Below, in pieces: positions 8,351-18,120 of a DNA stretch of 64,000 nt. The notes under the pieces were generated by a model. It searched no databases and was not told the DNA's origin. It saw nothing but the letters and a program-made list of their open reading frames with translations. The first letter of the stretch is position 1. Each line of letters opens with the position of its first letter. The translations under genes were made by a program, and so were the position numbers. The stretch comes from Mycolicibacterium sp. CBMA 234 (GTDB lineage Bacteria > Actinomycetota > Actinomycetes > Mycobacteriales > Mycobacteriaceae), in the NCBI RefSeq assembly GCF_009729415.1, contig NZ_MPKW01000034.1:22753-86752 (forward strand), read 5' to 3'.

Positions 8351-11300
8351 GTGACGATCAACGAACACCGCAATGTGACCAGTGGCCGGACCGCCGATGC
8401 CGTGGCCGGTAACGCCAATGCCCTCGTAGACCTCCTGAATGCCGGTGAGCCGTACGCCGTCGCGTTTGGTGGCCAGGGCGCGAACTGGCTGGAGAACCTC
8501 GAAGAACTGGTCAGCGCTGCCGGTATCGAATCCGAACTGAGCGAGATCGTCGGCGAGGCCGCCCTGCTGCTGGAGCCGGTGGCCCGCGAGCTCGTCGTCG
8601 TCCGCCCGATCGGCTTCGAGCCCATGCAGTGGATCCGTGCCCTCGCCGCCGACGAGCCGTTGCCCACCGCCAAGCAGCTGACCACCGCCGCCATCTCCGG
8701 CCCCGGCATCCTGCTGGCCCAGATGGCCGCCATCCGCGCCGTGCAGCGTCAGGGCCTGGACCTGGCCGGCACCCCGCCGGTCGCGGTCGCCGGCCACTCA
8801 CAGGGCATCATCGCCGCCGAGGCCCTCAAGGCCAACGGCACCCGCGACGCCGAACTGCTCGCGCTGCTGCAGCTGATCGGTGCCGCTGGCTCGCTGGTGT
8901 CGCGCCGTCGCGGCATGGTCGGCCGCGGCGACAAGTCGCCGATGGTCTCGGTCACCAACGTCGACCCCGAGCGCATCGCCGAACTGCTCGAAGACTTCTC
9001 CAAGGACGTCCGCACGGTCCTGCCGCCGGTCCTTTCGATCCGCAACGGCCGCCGCAGCGTCGTCATCACCGGCACCCCGGAGCAGCTGGCCCGCTTCGAG
9101 CTGTACTGCAGCAAGATCACCGAGAAGGACGAAGCCGAGCGCAAGAACAAGCTGCGCGGCGGCGCCGTCTTTGGCCCGGTCTTCCAGGGCGTCCAGGTCG
9201 AGGTCGGCTTCCACACCCCGCGTCTCGCGGATGGCATTGAGCTCGTCGACCGCTGGGCCGCCAAGATCGGCATCGACACCGACCTGGCCCATGCGTTGAC
9301 CGAAGCCATTTTCGTCAAGCCCATCGACTGGGTCGCCGAAGTCGAGCGCCTGCGCGACGCCGGTGCCAACTGGATCATCGACCTCGGCCCGAGCGACACC
9401 GTCACCCGCCTGACCTCGCCGATCATCCGCGGCCTCGGCGTGGGCATCGTGCCCGCCGCCACCCGCGCCGGCCAGCGTTCGCTGTTCACCGTCGGCGCCG
9501 CCCCGGTCGTGCAGCCCGCGTGGTCCAGCTTCGCGCCGTCGGCCGTTCAGCTGCCGAACGGTGACGTCAAGCTCTCCACCAAGTTCACCCGCCTCACCGG
9601 CCGCTCGCCGATCCTGCTCGCGGGCATGACCCCGACCACCGTCGACGCCAAGATCGTCGCCGCGGCCGCCAACGCCGGCCACTGGGCCGAGCTCGCCGGT
9701 GGCGGTCAGGTCACCGAAGAAATCTTCGAAGGCCGTGTCGCCGAGCTGACCCAGATGCTCGAGCCGGGCCGCGCCATCCAGTTCAACTCGCTGTTCCTGG
9801 ACCCGTACCTGTGGAAGCTGCAGCTGGGCGGCAAGCGCATCGTGCAGAAGGCGCGTCAGTCGGGTGCCCCGATCGACGGCGTCATCGTCACCGCCGGCAT
9901 CCCCGAGCTGGACGAAGCTGTCGCCCTGATCGACGAGCTGCACGAAATCGGCATCACCAACGTGGTGTTCAAGCCGGGCACCGTGGACCAGATCAAGTCG
10001 GTCATCAAGATCGCCGAAGAGGTCCCGGACAAGGAGATCATCGTCCACGTCGAGGGCGGCCGCGCCGGTGGCCACCACTCGTGGGAAGACCTCGACGACC
10101 TGCTCGTCAGCACCTACTCGGACCTGCGCAAGCAGGCCAACCTGACCATCTGCGTCGGCGGTGGCATCGGCACGCCGGAGCGCGCAGCCGAGTACCTGTC
10201 CGGCCGCTGGGCCGAGACCTACGGCTTCCCGCTGATGCCGGTCGACGGCATCCTGGTCGGCACCGCCGCGATGGCCACCCTCGAGGCCACCACCTCGCCG
10301 CAGGTCAAGCAGCTCCTGGTCGACACCAAGGGCACCGATCAGTGGGTCGGCGCCGGTAAGGCCCAGGGCGGCATGGCTTCTGGCCGCAGCCAGCTGGGTG
10401 CGGACATCCACGAGATCGACAACACCGCGTCGCGTTGCGGCCGCCTGCTCGACGAGGTCGCCGGTGACGCCGACGCCGTCGCCGTGCGCCGCGACGAGAT
10501 CATCGCCGCGATGGCCAACACCGCCAAGCCGTACTTCGGTGACCTCGACGCCATGACCTACCTGCAGTGGCTGCAGCGGTACGTCGAGCTCGCGATCGGC
10601 GACGGCAGCAGCACCGCCGACACCAAGCGCGACCACTCGCCGTGGCTCGACGTCACCTGGCGCGACCGCTTCGAGGAGATGCTGCAGCGCGCCGAGGCCC
10701 GCCTGAACCCGGCCGACGCCGGCTCGATCGAGACGCTGTTCCCGGCCACCGCGGAAGGCGAAGCGCTGCTTGAGGATCCGCAGCGCGCCATCGCCGAGCT
10801 GCTGGCCCGGTACCCCGAGGCCGAGGCCCTGCGCCTGCACCCGGCGGACATCCCGTTCTTCGTCACCCTGTGCAAGACGCTTGGCAAGCCCGTCAACTTC
10901 GTCCCGGTCATCGACAAGGACGTGCGCCGCTGGTGGCGCAGCGACTCGCTGTGGCAGGCGCACGACGCCCGCTACGACGCCGACCAGGTCTGCGTCATCC
11001 CCGGCACCGCTGCCGTCGCCGGCATCACCCGGGTCGACGAGCCCGTCGGTGACCTGCTGGATCGCTTCGAGCAGGCCGCCATCGACGAGGTGCTGGCCGC
11101 CGGCGTCAAGCCGGTTCCGGCCGTGTCGCGTCGGCAGGCCCGTGCCGACATCACCGGCCCGCTGGCCGTGGTCCTGGACTCGCCCGACGTGCTGTGGGCC
11201 GGTCGCACCGCGATCAACCCGGTGCACCGCATCGGCGCGCCCGCCGAGTGGCAGGTCAACGAAAACCGTTCGGCCACACACCCTTCCACTGGTGCCCGGC

Positions 11301-14300
11301 TGGAGCTCGACGGTGATTCCGTCACCCTGAACGTGCCGCTGTCCGGCGTCTGGATCGCGATCCACTTCACCCTGCCGGCGGCCACCGTCGACGGCGGTAT
11401 GCCGGTCGTCACCACCGAGGACGCCTCGGCCGCGATGCGTGCCGTGCTCGCCATCGCCGCCGGTGCCGACGGCGTGGATGCGCTGCCGGTCGTCACCGAC
11501 AGCGTCGCCACCGTCACCGCCGATTGGGACCCGGAGGAGGTCGCCGACCACACCGGCGTCACCGCCACCTTCGGCGCCCCGCTGGCGCCGGGCCTGACCC
11601 TGGTGCCCGACGCCCTCGTCGGCCGCTGCTGGCCGGCCGTGTTCTCGGTCATCGGCGCCGCCGTCACCGCTGACGGCATCCCGGTCGTCGAAGGTCTGCT
11701 GAGCTTGGTCCACCTGGACCACGCCGCGCACCTGCTGGCCCCGATGCCCGCTGAGCGGGCCGAATTGACCGTCACCGCAACGGCTTCCGCTGCGTTCGAC
11801 ACCGAGGTCGGCCGTGTCGTGCCGGTCGAGGTGAAGATCAGCCTTGGAGATCCTGAGACCGACGGCACGCTTCTCGCAGTCCTCGAAGAGCGCTTCGCCA
11901 TCCGTGGCCGCAGCGGTGCTGCCGAGCTGACCGACCCGCTCCGCGCCGGCGGTGCGATCACCGACAACGCCACCGAGACCCCGCGTCGTCGTCGCCGCGA
12001 CGTCGCTGTCACCGCGCCGGTCGACATGAGCGCTTTCGCCGTGGTGTCGGGTGACCACAACCCGATCCACACCGACCGCGCCGCCGCGCTGCTGGCCGGT
12101 CTGAAGTCGCCCATCGTGCACGGCATGTGGCTGTCCGCCGCTGCTCAGCACGTCGTCACCGCCACTGACGGCCGGGCCACCCCGCCCGCTCGCCTGGTCG
12201 GCTGGACGTCGCGCTTCCTCGGCATGGTCATGCCGGGCGACGAGATCGACTTCCGCGTCGACCGCGTCGGCATCGACCGCGGCGCCGAGATCATCGAGGT
12301 CACCGCGAAGGTCGGCGGCAACCTGGTGATGTCTGCGACCGCCCAATTGGCCGCTCCCAAAACGGTTTACGCGTTCCCGGGCCAGGGCATCCAGCACAAG
12401 GGCATGGGCATGGAGGTCCGTGCCCGCTCCAAGGCCGCCCGCAAGATCTGGGATTCCGCGGACAAGTTCACCCGCGACGTCCTGGGCTTCTCGGTGCTGC
12501 ACCTGGTGCGCGACAACCCGACCAGCATCATCGCCAGCGGTGTGCACTACTACCACCCGGACGGCGTGCTGTTCCTGACGCAGTTCACCCAGGTGGCCAT
12601 GGCCACCGTCGCGGCCGCCCAGGTGGCCGAGATGCGCGAGCAGGGTGCCTTCGTCGAGGGCGCCATCGCCTGCGGCCACTCCGTCGGTGAGTACACCGCG
12701 CTGGCCTGCGTGTCCGGCGTGTACGAGCTGGAAGCGCTGCTGGAGGTGGTGTTCCACCGCGGCAGCAAGATGCACGACATCGTCCCGCGTGACGCCAAGG
12801 GCCGGTCCGACTACCGCCTGGCCGCCATCCGGCCGTCGCAGATCGATCTCGACGATGACGACGTCACCGACTTCGTCGCCCGGATCGCCGAGGAGACCGG
12901 CGAGTTCCTGCAGATCGTGAACTTCAACCTGCGCGGTTCGCAGTACGCCATCGCCGGTACCGTCCGCGGCCTCGAGGCCCTGGAAGCCGAGATCGAGCGT
13001 CGTCGCGAAATCACCGGCGGCAAGCGGTCGTTCATCCTGGTGCCCGGCATCGACGTGCCGTTCCACTCCGAGGTGCTGCGGGTCGGCGTCGCCGACTTCC
13101 GTCGCGCGCTCGACCGCGTCATGCCGCACGGGCAGGACCCCGAAATCCTGGTCGGCAAGTACATCCCGAACCTGGTGCCGCGGCCCTTCACCCTGGACAA
13201 GGACTTCATCGAGGAGATCCGCGACCTGGTGCCGGCCGAGCCGCTCGACGAGATCCTCGCCGACTACGACACCTGGCGGAACGAGAAGCCGTCCGAGCTG
13301 ATGCGCAAGATGGTCATCGAGCTGCTGGCCTGGCAGTTCGCCAGCCCGGTGCGCTGGATCGAGACCCAGGACCTGCTGTTCATCGAGGAAGCCGCCGGCG
13401 GCCTCGGTGTCGAGCGGTTCGTCGAGGTCGGTGTGAAGACCATGCCGACCGTCGCGGGCCTGGCCACCAACACGCTCAAGCTGCCCGAGTACTCGCACAA
13501 CACCACCGAGATCCTCAACGTCGAGCGCGACGCCGCGGTGCTGTTCGCGACCGACACCGACCCGGTGGAGGACGACGCCCCGGCGCCGGCCGCTGCTGAG
13601 GCTGCAGCACCGGCGGAAGCTGTTGCGGCAGCACCGGTTCCGGCTGCCGCCCCGGTGGCTGCCGTAGGTGGACCGCGTCCGGACGACATCGGCTACGACG
13701 CTGCCGACGCCACCATGGCGCTCATCGCGCTGTCGGCGAAGATGCGCATCGACCAGATCGAACCGCTGGACTCCATCGAGTCGATCACCGACGGTGCCTC
13801 GTCGCGACGTAACCAGCTGCTGGTCGACCTGGGTTCGGAGCTGAACCTGGGCGCCATCGACGGTGCCGCGGAAGCGGACCTGAACGGCCTCAAGGGACAG
13901 GTCACCAAGCTGGCCCGCACCTACAAGCCGTTCGGCCCCGTCCTTTCGGACGCGATCAACGACCAGCTGCGCACGGTCCTCGGACCCTCCGGCAAGCGTC
14001 CGGCGTACATCGCCGAGCGCGTCAGCAAGGCCTGGGAACTGGGCCCCGGCTGGGCCAAGCACGTCACCGCCGAGGTGGCGCTGGGCACCCGTGAGGGCAG
14101 CAGCGTCCGCGGTGGCGACATGGGCGGCCTGCACACCGGCGCACTGGCCGACGCCAACGCCGTCGACAAGGTCATCGACGCCGCCGTCACCGCGGTCGGC
14201 GCTCGTAAGGGCATCGTTGTGGCGCTGCCGTCCACCGGCGGTGCCGCCGGTGGTGTGGTCGACTCGGCCGCTCTGAACGAGTTCGCCGACAAGGTCACCG

Positions 14301-17300
14301 GCCCCAACGGTGTGCTGGCTTCGGCCGCCCGGATGATCCTGGGTGAGCTGGGTCTGCAGGCTCCGGTGTCGGTGCCCGACGCGACCGACTCCGAGCTGAT
14401 CGACCTCGTGACCGCCGAATTGGGTTCGGACTGGCCGCGTTTGGTGGCTCCGTCGTTCGACGCCCGCAAGGCCGTCTTGTTCGACGACCGCTGGGCCAGC
14501 GGTCGTGAGGACCTTGCGCGCATCTGGCTGCTTGAGGAAGGCGACGTCGACCGCGACTGGGCGACGTTGTCGGAGAGCTTCGAAGGTGCCGGGCACGTCG
14601 TCGCGACGCAGGCCAGCTGGTGGCAGGGCAAGGCACTCGCTGCCGGCCGCACCATCCACGCTTCGCTGTACGGCCGCGCCGCCGCCGGTGCGGAGAACCC
14701 GGAGAAGGGCCGCTACGCCAACGAGGTCGCGGTCGTCACGGGTGCCTCCAAGGGCTCGATCGCGTCGTCCGTGGTGGGTCAGCTGCTCGCCGGTGGCGCC
14801 AGCGTGATTGCCACGACATCGCGTCTCGATGACAACCGGTTGGCGTTCTACCGCACGCTGTACCGGGACAACGCCCGGTTCGGTGCACAGCTGTGGGTGG
14901 TTCCGGCAAACATGGCCTCCTACAACGACATTGACGCACTGGTCGAGTGGGTCGGCCATGAGCAGGTCGAGAACCTCGGGCCCAAGGCCATCCACCTCAA
15001 GGACGCGCAGACCCCGACGCTGCTGTTCCCGTTCGCCGCGCCGCGCGTGTCCGGGGACCTGTCGGAAGCCGGCGCCCGCGCCGAGATGGAGATGAAGGTT
15101 CTGCTGTGGGCCGTGCAGCGGCTCATCGGTGGGCTCTCGCACATCGGTTCCGACCGCGACATCGCCTCGCGCCTGCACGTGGTGCTGCCCGGTTCGCCGA
15201 ACCGCGGCATGTTCGGTGGCGACGGTGCCTACGGCGAGTCGAAGGCTGCGCTCGACGCGGTCGTCGCCCGCTGGAAGGCGGAAACCTCGTGGTCGCAGCG
15301 GGTTTCGCTGGCACACGCGCTGATCGGCTGGACCAAGGGCACCGGCCTGATGGGTCACAACGACGCCATCGTGGGTGCCGTCGAGGAAGCCGGCGTCATC
15401 ACGTACACCTCCGAAGAGATGGCTTCGATGCTGCTGAACCTGTGCAGCATCGACTCCAAGGTGTCGGCGTCGCGTGAGCCCATCCAGGTCGACCTGACCG
15501 GTGGCCTCGGCGACATCGAGCTCGACATGGCCGAGCTGGCTGCCAAGGCTCGCGAAGAGATGGTGGCTGACGCTGCTCCGGCCGATGAGGATCTGGAAGG
15601 CACCATCTCGGCACTGCCGTCGCCGCCGCGTGGCTACCAGGCCGCGCCGGCTCCGGAGTGGGCTGACCTGGACATCGATCCGGCCGACATGGTCGTGCTG
15701 GTCTCCGGTGCTGAACTCGGCCCCTACGGCTCGTCGCGTACTCGCTTCGAGATGGAGGTCTCCGGCGAGCTGTCGGCCGCGGGCGTCCTGGAGCTGGCCT
15801 GGACCACCGGTCTGGTCAAGTGGGAAGACGACCCGAAGCCGGGCTGGTACGACACCACCACCGGTGACCTGGTCGACGAGTCCGAGCTGGTCGAGCGTTA
15901 CCACGAGACCGTGCTCGAGCGCGTCGGTATCCGCCAGTGGGTGGACGACGGCTTCATCGACCCCGATCACGGTGCGCCGCTGCTGGTTTCGGTGTTCCTC
16001 GACAAGGACTTCTCGTTCGTCGTGTCCGCCGAGGCCGACGCCCGGGCGTTCCACCAGTTCGATCCGGAGCACACCGTCATCGCGCCGGTGCCGGACAGCA
16101 GCGACTGGCAGGTCACCCGCAAGGCCGGCACCGAGATCCGCGTGCCGCGCAAGGTCGAGCTGTCGCGGACCGTCGGCGCCCAGGTGCCGACCGGCTTCGA
16201 CCCGCAGGTCTACGGCGTCACGCCGGACATGACCAGCTCGATCGACCGACTGGCGCTGTGGAACCTGGTCACCACCGTGGACGCGTTCCTGTCGGCCGGC
16301 TTCAGCCCGGAAGAGCTGATGCGCTGGGTGCACCCGAGCCTCGTGGCCTCTACGCAGGGCACCGGTATGGGCGGCATGACCTCGATGCAGACCATGTACC
16401 ACGGAAACCTGCTGGGCCGGAACAAGCCGAACGACATCCTGCAGGAAGTCCTGCCGAACGTCTTCGCCGGTCACGTCGTGCAGTCGTACATCGGTAGCTA
16501 CGGCGCCATGATCCACCCGGTCGGCGCGTGCGCCACTGCCGCGGTGTCGGTCGAAGAGGGTGTCGACAAGATCCGTTTGGGCAAGGCCGAATTCGTGGTC
16601 GCCGGTGGTTACGACGACCTGACGCTGGAAGCCATCATCGGCTTCGGCGACATGTCGGCTACCGCCGAGACCGCGATGATGCGGGCCCGCGGCATCAGCG
16701 ACTCGAAGTTCTCGCGCGCCAACGACCGTCGTCGTCTCGGCTTCGTCGAAGGCCAGGGCGGTGGCACCGTCCTGCTGGCTCGTGGTGACCTCGCGGTGAA
16801 GATGGGTCTGCCCATCCAGGCCGTCGTCGCCTACGTGTCGTCGTTCGGTGACGGTGTGCACACCTCGATCCCGGCCCCCGGCCTGGGTGCTCTCGGTGCC
16901 GGCCGCGGTGGCCGTCAGTCGCAGCTGGTGCGCGACCTGGCCAAGCTGGGCGTCACCCCGGACGACATCGCGGTGATCTCCAAGCACGACACCTCGACGC
17001 TGGCGAACGACCCCAACGAGACCGAACTGCACGAGCGCCTCGCGGCCTCGATGGGCCGGTCCCCGGGTAACCCGCTGTTCATCGTCAGCCAGAAGAGCCT
17101 GACCGGACACAGCAAGGGTGGCGCCGCGGCGTTCCAGATGCTGGGTCTGTGCCAGGTCCTGCGCGACGGCGTCATCCCGCCGAACCGCAGCCTGGACTGC
17201 GTCGACGACGAGCTGTCCAACGCCCAGCACTTCGTGTGGGTGCGGGAGGCGCTGAAGTTCGGCGACCGGTTGCCGCTCAAAGCCGGTCTGGTGACCAGCC

Positions 17301-17584
17301 TTGGCTTCGGTCACGTGTCGGGCCTGATCGCTCTGGTCCACCCGCAGGCGCTGGTGGCGGCTCTCGATCCGGCCGAGCGTGAGGACTACCTGCGTCGTTC
17401 GGGTGAGCGCGTGTTGGCTGGTCAGCACCGGTTGGCTTCGGCTATCGCCGGTGGGCGGGCGCTGTACGAGAAGCCTGCGGACCGTCGCTTCAACCACGAT
17501 GCACCGGAGAAGCGTCAGGAAGCGGACATGCTGCTCGACGCCGACGCGCGCCTGGGCGAGAACGGTTGGTACGGCCGCTCGTGA
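8351..17584 (+). CDS. fas: Type I fatty acid synthase
   Basis: 3077 residues, the usual size of the mycobacterial cytosolic FAS I that makes C16-C18 and C24-C26 acyl-CoAs, primers for mycolic acids. Domains in order: acetyltransferase with GHSQG (Ser150); FMN enoyl reductase from about 415 (ILLAGMTPTT); MaoC-type dehydratase around 1230 (SGDHNPIHTD); malonyl/palmitoyl transferase with GHSVGE (Ser1444); an Ala/Pro-rich linker at about 1738-1774; acyl carrier domain with DGASSRRNQ, probable pantetheine serine Ser1817; ketoreductase from about 2120 (VVTGASKGS); ketosynthase with active Cys2727 (GACATAAVS). Unlike the fungal enzyme it has no phosphopantetheinyl transferase domain; acpS follows directly. 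GTG start with AGGAGA upstream. Confidence 0.98.
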   Translation: MTINEHRNVTSGRTADAVAGNANALVDLLNAGEPYAVAFGGQGANWLENLEELVSAAGIESELSEIVGEAALLLEPVARELVVVRPIGFEPMQWIRALAADEPLPTAKQLTTAAISGPGILLAQMAAIRAVQRQGLDLAGTPPVAVAGHSQGIIAAEALKANGTRDAELLALLQLIGAAGSLVSRRRGMVGRGDKSPMVSVTNVDPERIAELLEDFSKDVRTVLPPVLSIRNGRRSVVITGTPEQLARFELYCSKITEKDEAERKNKLRGGAVFGPVFQGVQVEVGFHTPRLADGIELVDRWAAKIGIDTDLAHALTEAIFVKPIDWVAEVERLRDAGANWIIDLGPSDTVTRLTSPIIRGLGVGIVPAATRAGQRSLFTVGAAPVVQPAWSSFAPSAVQLPNGDVKLSTKFTRLTGRSPILLAGMTPTTVDAKIVAAAANAGHWAELAGGGQVTEEIFEGRVAELTQMLEPGRAIQFNSLFLDPYLWKLQLGGKRIVQKARQSGAPIDGVIVTAGIPELDEAVALIDELHEIGITNVVFKPGTVDQIKSVIKIAEEVPDKEIIVHVEGGRAGGHHSWEDLDDLLVSTYSDLRKQANLTICVGGGIGTPERAAEYLSGRWAETYGFPLMPVDGILVGTAAMATLEATTSPQVKQLLVDTKGTDQWVGAGKAQGGMASGRSQLGADIHEIDNTASRCGRLLDEVAGDADAVAVRRDEIIAAMANTAKPYFGDLDAMTYLQWLQRYVELAIGDGSSTADTKRDHSPWLDVTWRDRFEEMLQRAEARLNPADAGSIETLFPATAEGEALLEDPQRAIAELLARYPEAEALRLHPADIPFFVTLCKTLGKPVNFVPVIDKDVRRWWRSDSLWQAHDARYDADQVCVIPGTAAVAGITRVDEPVGDLLDRFEQAAIDEVLAAGVKPVPAVSRRQARADITGPLAVVLDSPDVLWAGRTAINPVHRIGAPAEWQVNENRSATHPSTGARLELDGDSVTLNVPLSGVWIAIHFTLPAATVDGGMPVVTTEDASAAMRAVLAIAAGADGVDALPVVTDSVATVTADWDPEEVADHTGVTATFGAPLAPGLTLVPDALVGRCWPAVFSVIGAAVTADGIPVVEGLLSLVHLDHAAHLLAPMPAERAELTVTATASAAFDTEVGRVVPVEVKISLGDPETDGTLLAVLEERFAIRGRSGAAELTDPLRAGGAITDNATETPRRRRRDVAVTAPVDMSAFAVVSGDHNPIHTDRAAALLAGLKSPIVHGMWLSAAAQHVVTATDGRATPPARLVGWTSRFLGMVMPGDEIDFRVDRVGIDRGAEIIEVTAKVGGNLVMSATAQLAAPKTVYAFPGQGIQHKGMGMEVRARSKAARKIWDSADKFTRDVLGFSVLHLVRDNPTSIIASGVHYYHPDGVLFLTQFTQVAMATVAAAQVAEMREQGAFVEGAIACGHSVGEYTALACVSGVYELEALLEVVFHRGSKMHDIVPRDAKGRSDYRLAAIRPSQIDLDDDDVTDFVARIAEETGEFLQIVNFNLRGSQYAIAGTVRGLEALEAEIERRREITGGKRSFILVPGIDVPFHSEVLRVGVADFRRALDRVMPHGQDPEILVGKYIPNLVPRPFTLDKDFIEEIRDLVPAEPLDEILADYDTWRNEKPSELMRKMVIELLAWQFASPVRWIETQDLLFIEEAAGGLGVERFVEVGVKTMPTVAGLATNTLKLPEYSHNTTEILNVERDAAVLFATDTDPVEDDAPAPAAAEAAAPAEAVAAAPVPAAAPVAAVGGPRPDDIGYDAADATMALIALSAKMRIDQIEPLDSIESITDGASSRRNQLLVDLGSELNLGAIDGAAEADLNGLKGQVTKLARTYKPFGPVLSDAINDQLRTVLGPSGKRPAYIAERVSKAWELGPGWAKHVTAEVALGTREGSSVRGGDMGGLHTGALADANAVDKVIDAAVTAVGARKGIVVALPSTGGAAGGVVDSAALNEFADKVTGPNGVLASAARMILGELGLQAPVSVPDATDSELIDLVTAELGSDWPRLVAPSFDARKAVLFDDRWASGREDLARIWLLEEGDVDRDWATLSESFEGAGHVVATQASWWQGKALAAGRTIHASLYGRAAAGAENPEKGRYANEVAVVTGASKGSIASSVVGQLLAGGASVIATTSRLDDNRLAFYRTLYRDNARFGAQLWVVPANMASYNDIDALVEWVGHEQVENLGPKAIHLKDAQTPTLLFPFAAPRVSGDLSEAGARAEMEMKVLLWAVQRLIGGLSHIGSDRDIASRLHVVLPGSPNRGMFGGDGAYGESKAALDAVVARWKAETSWSQRVSLAHALIGWTKGTGLMGHNDAIVGAVEEAGVITYTSEEMASMLLNLCSIDSKVSASREPIQVDLTGGLGDIELDMAELAAKAREEMVADAAPADEDLEGTISALPSPPRGYQAAPAPEWADLDIDPADMVVLVSGAELGPYGSSRTRFEMEVSGELSAAGVLELAWTTGLVKWEDDPKPGWYDTTTGDLVDESELVERYHETVLERVGIRQWVDDGFIDPDHGAPLLVSVFLDKDFSFVVSAEADARAFHQFDPEHTVIAPVPDSSDWQVTRKAGTEIRVPRKVELSRTVGAQVPTGFDPQVYGVTPDMTSSIDRLALWNLVTTVDAFLSAGFSPEELMRWVHPSLVASTQGTGMGGMTSMQTMYHGNLLGRNKPNDILQEVLPNVFAGHVVQSYIGSYGAMIHPVGACATAAVSVEEGVDKIRLGKAEFVVAGGYDDLTLEAIIGFGDMSATAETAMMRARGISDSKFSRANDRRRLGFVEGQGGGTVLLARGDLAVKMGLPIQAVVAYVSSFGDGVHTSIPAPGLGALGAGRGGRQSQLVRDLAKLGVTPDDIAVISKHDTSTLANDPNETELHERLAASMGRSPGNPLFIVSQKSLTGHSKGGAAAFQMLGLCQVLRDGVIPPNRSLDCVDDELSNAQHFVWVREALKFGDRLPLKAGLVTSLGFGHVSGLIALVHPQALVAALDPAEREDYLRRSGERVLAGQHRLASAIAGGRALYEKPADRRFNHDAPEKRQEADMLLDADARLGENGWYGRS

Positions 17585-17627
17585 GCCCTTGCATGGCGTC
17601 GGGATTCGACAAGCTAGGTTGTTGCCC

Positions 17628-18020
17628 ATGAGCATCCTGGGTGTGGGCATCGACCTGGTCTCGATTCCGGATTTCGCCGAGCAGGTCGACCAACCGGGCA
17701 CCGTCTTCGCGGAGACGTTTACCCCAGGTGAACGCCGTGACGCCGCCGACAAGAGCTCGTCGGCGGCACGGCACCTGGCGGCCCGCTGGGCGGCCAAGGA
17801 GGCTGTGATCAAGGCGTGGTCGGGCTCGCGGTTCTCGAAGCGTCCGGTGCTGCCCGAGGGCATCCACCGTGACATCGAGGTCGTCACCGACATGTGGGGC
17901 CGGCCCAAGGTGCGGCTGTCCGGCGAGATCGCCGAGCACCTCAAGGGCGTGGCCATCCACGTGTCGCTGACCCACGAAGGCGACACCGCGGCGGCGGTCG
18001 CGGTCCTCGAGCAGGACTAG
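17628..18020 (+). CDS. acpS: Holo-[acyl-carrier-protein] synthase
   Basis: 130 residues, the same size as the M. tuberculosis protein. AcpS moves 4'-phosphopantetheine from CoA to the carrier serine, here most likely of the FAS I encoded 43 bases upstream. The magnesium ligands are in place: Asp9 in VGIDLVSI and Glu58 in WAAKEAVIKAW. The frame extends upstream into fas, but the ATG at 17628 gives the normal family N terminus (MSILGVGIDL). Linkage to fas is conserved in mycobacteria. Confidence 0.96.
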   Translation: MSILGVGIDLVSIPDFAEQVDQPGTVFAETFTPGERRDAADKSSSAARHLAARWAAKEAVIKAWSGSRFSKRPVLPEGIHRDIEVVTDMWGRPKVRLSGEIAEHLKGVAIHVSLTHEGDTAAAVAVLEQD

Positions 18021-18030
18021 CTTTCTCTGC

Positions 18031-18090
18031 GCGAGCAGACATGAATGCCCCCGGCACAAAGGTGTGTCGGGGGCATTTGTGTCTGCTCGC
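18031..18090 (+). terminator. Two-tier perfect hairpin after acpS
   Basis: Outer stem GCGAGCAGACA (18031-18041) with TGTCTGCTCGC (18080-18090). Inner stem TGCCCCCGGCAC (18046-18057) with GTGTCGGGGGCA (18064-18075), one G:U pair. A very stable structure in the 100-base gap between acpS and the M20 gene. Its GCGAGCAGAC arm recurs in a hairpin at 56759-56817. Confidence 0.65.
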
Positions 18091-18120
18091 GGAGGTGGGT
18101 GACCGGCTAATCTTGGCCGC

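Noticed and set aside
8798..17986. A 3062-codon open frame antisense to fas
   Set aside because: A long stop-free antisense frame is expected over strongly biased GC-rich codons; its translation is low-complexity and matches no family, whereas the sense frame is a complete FAS I.
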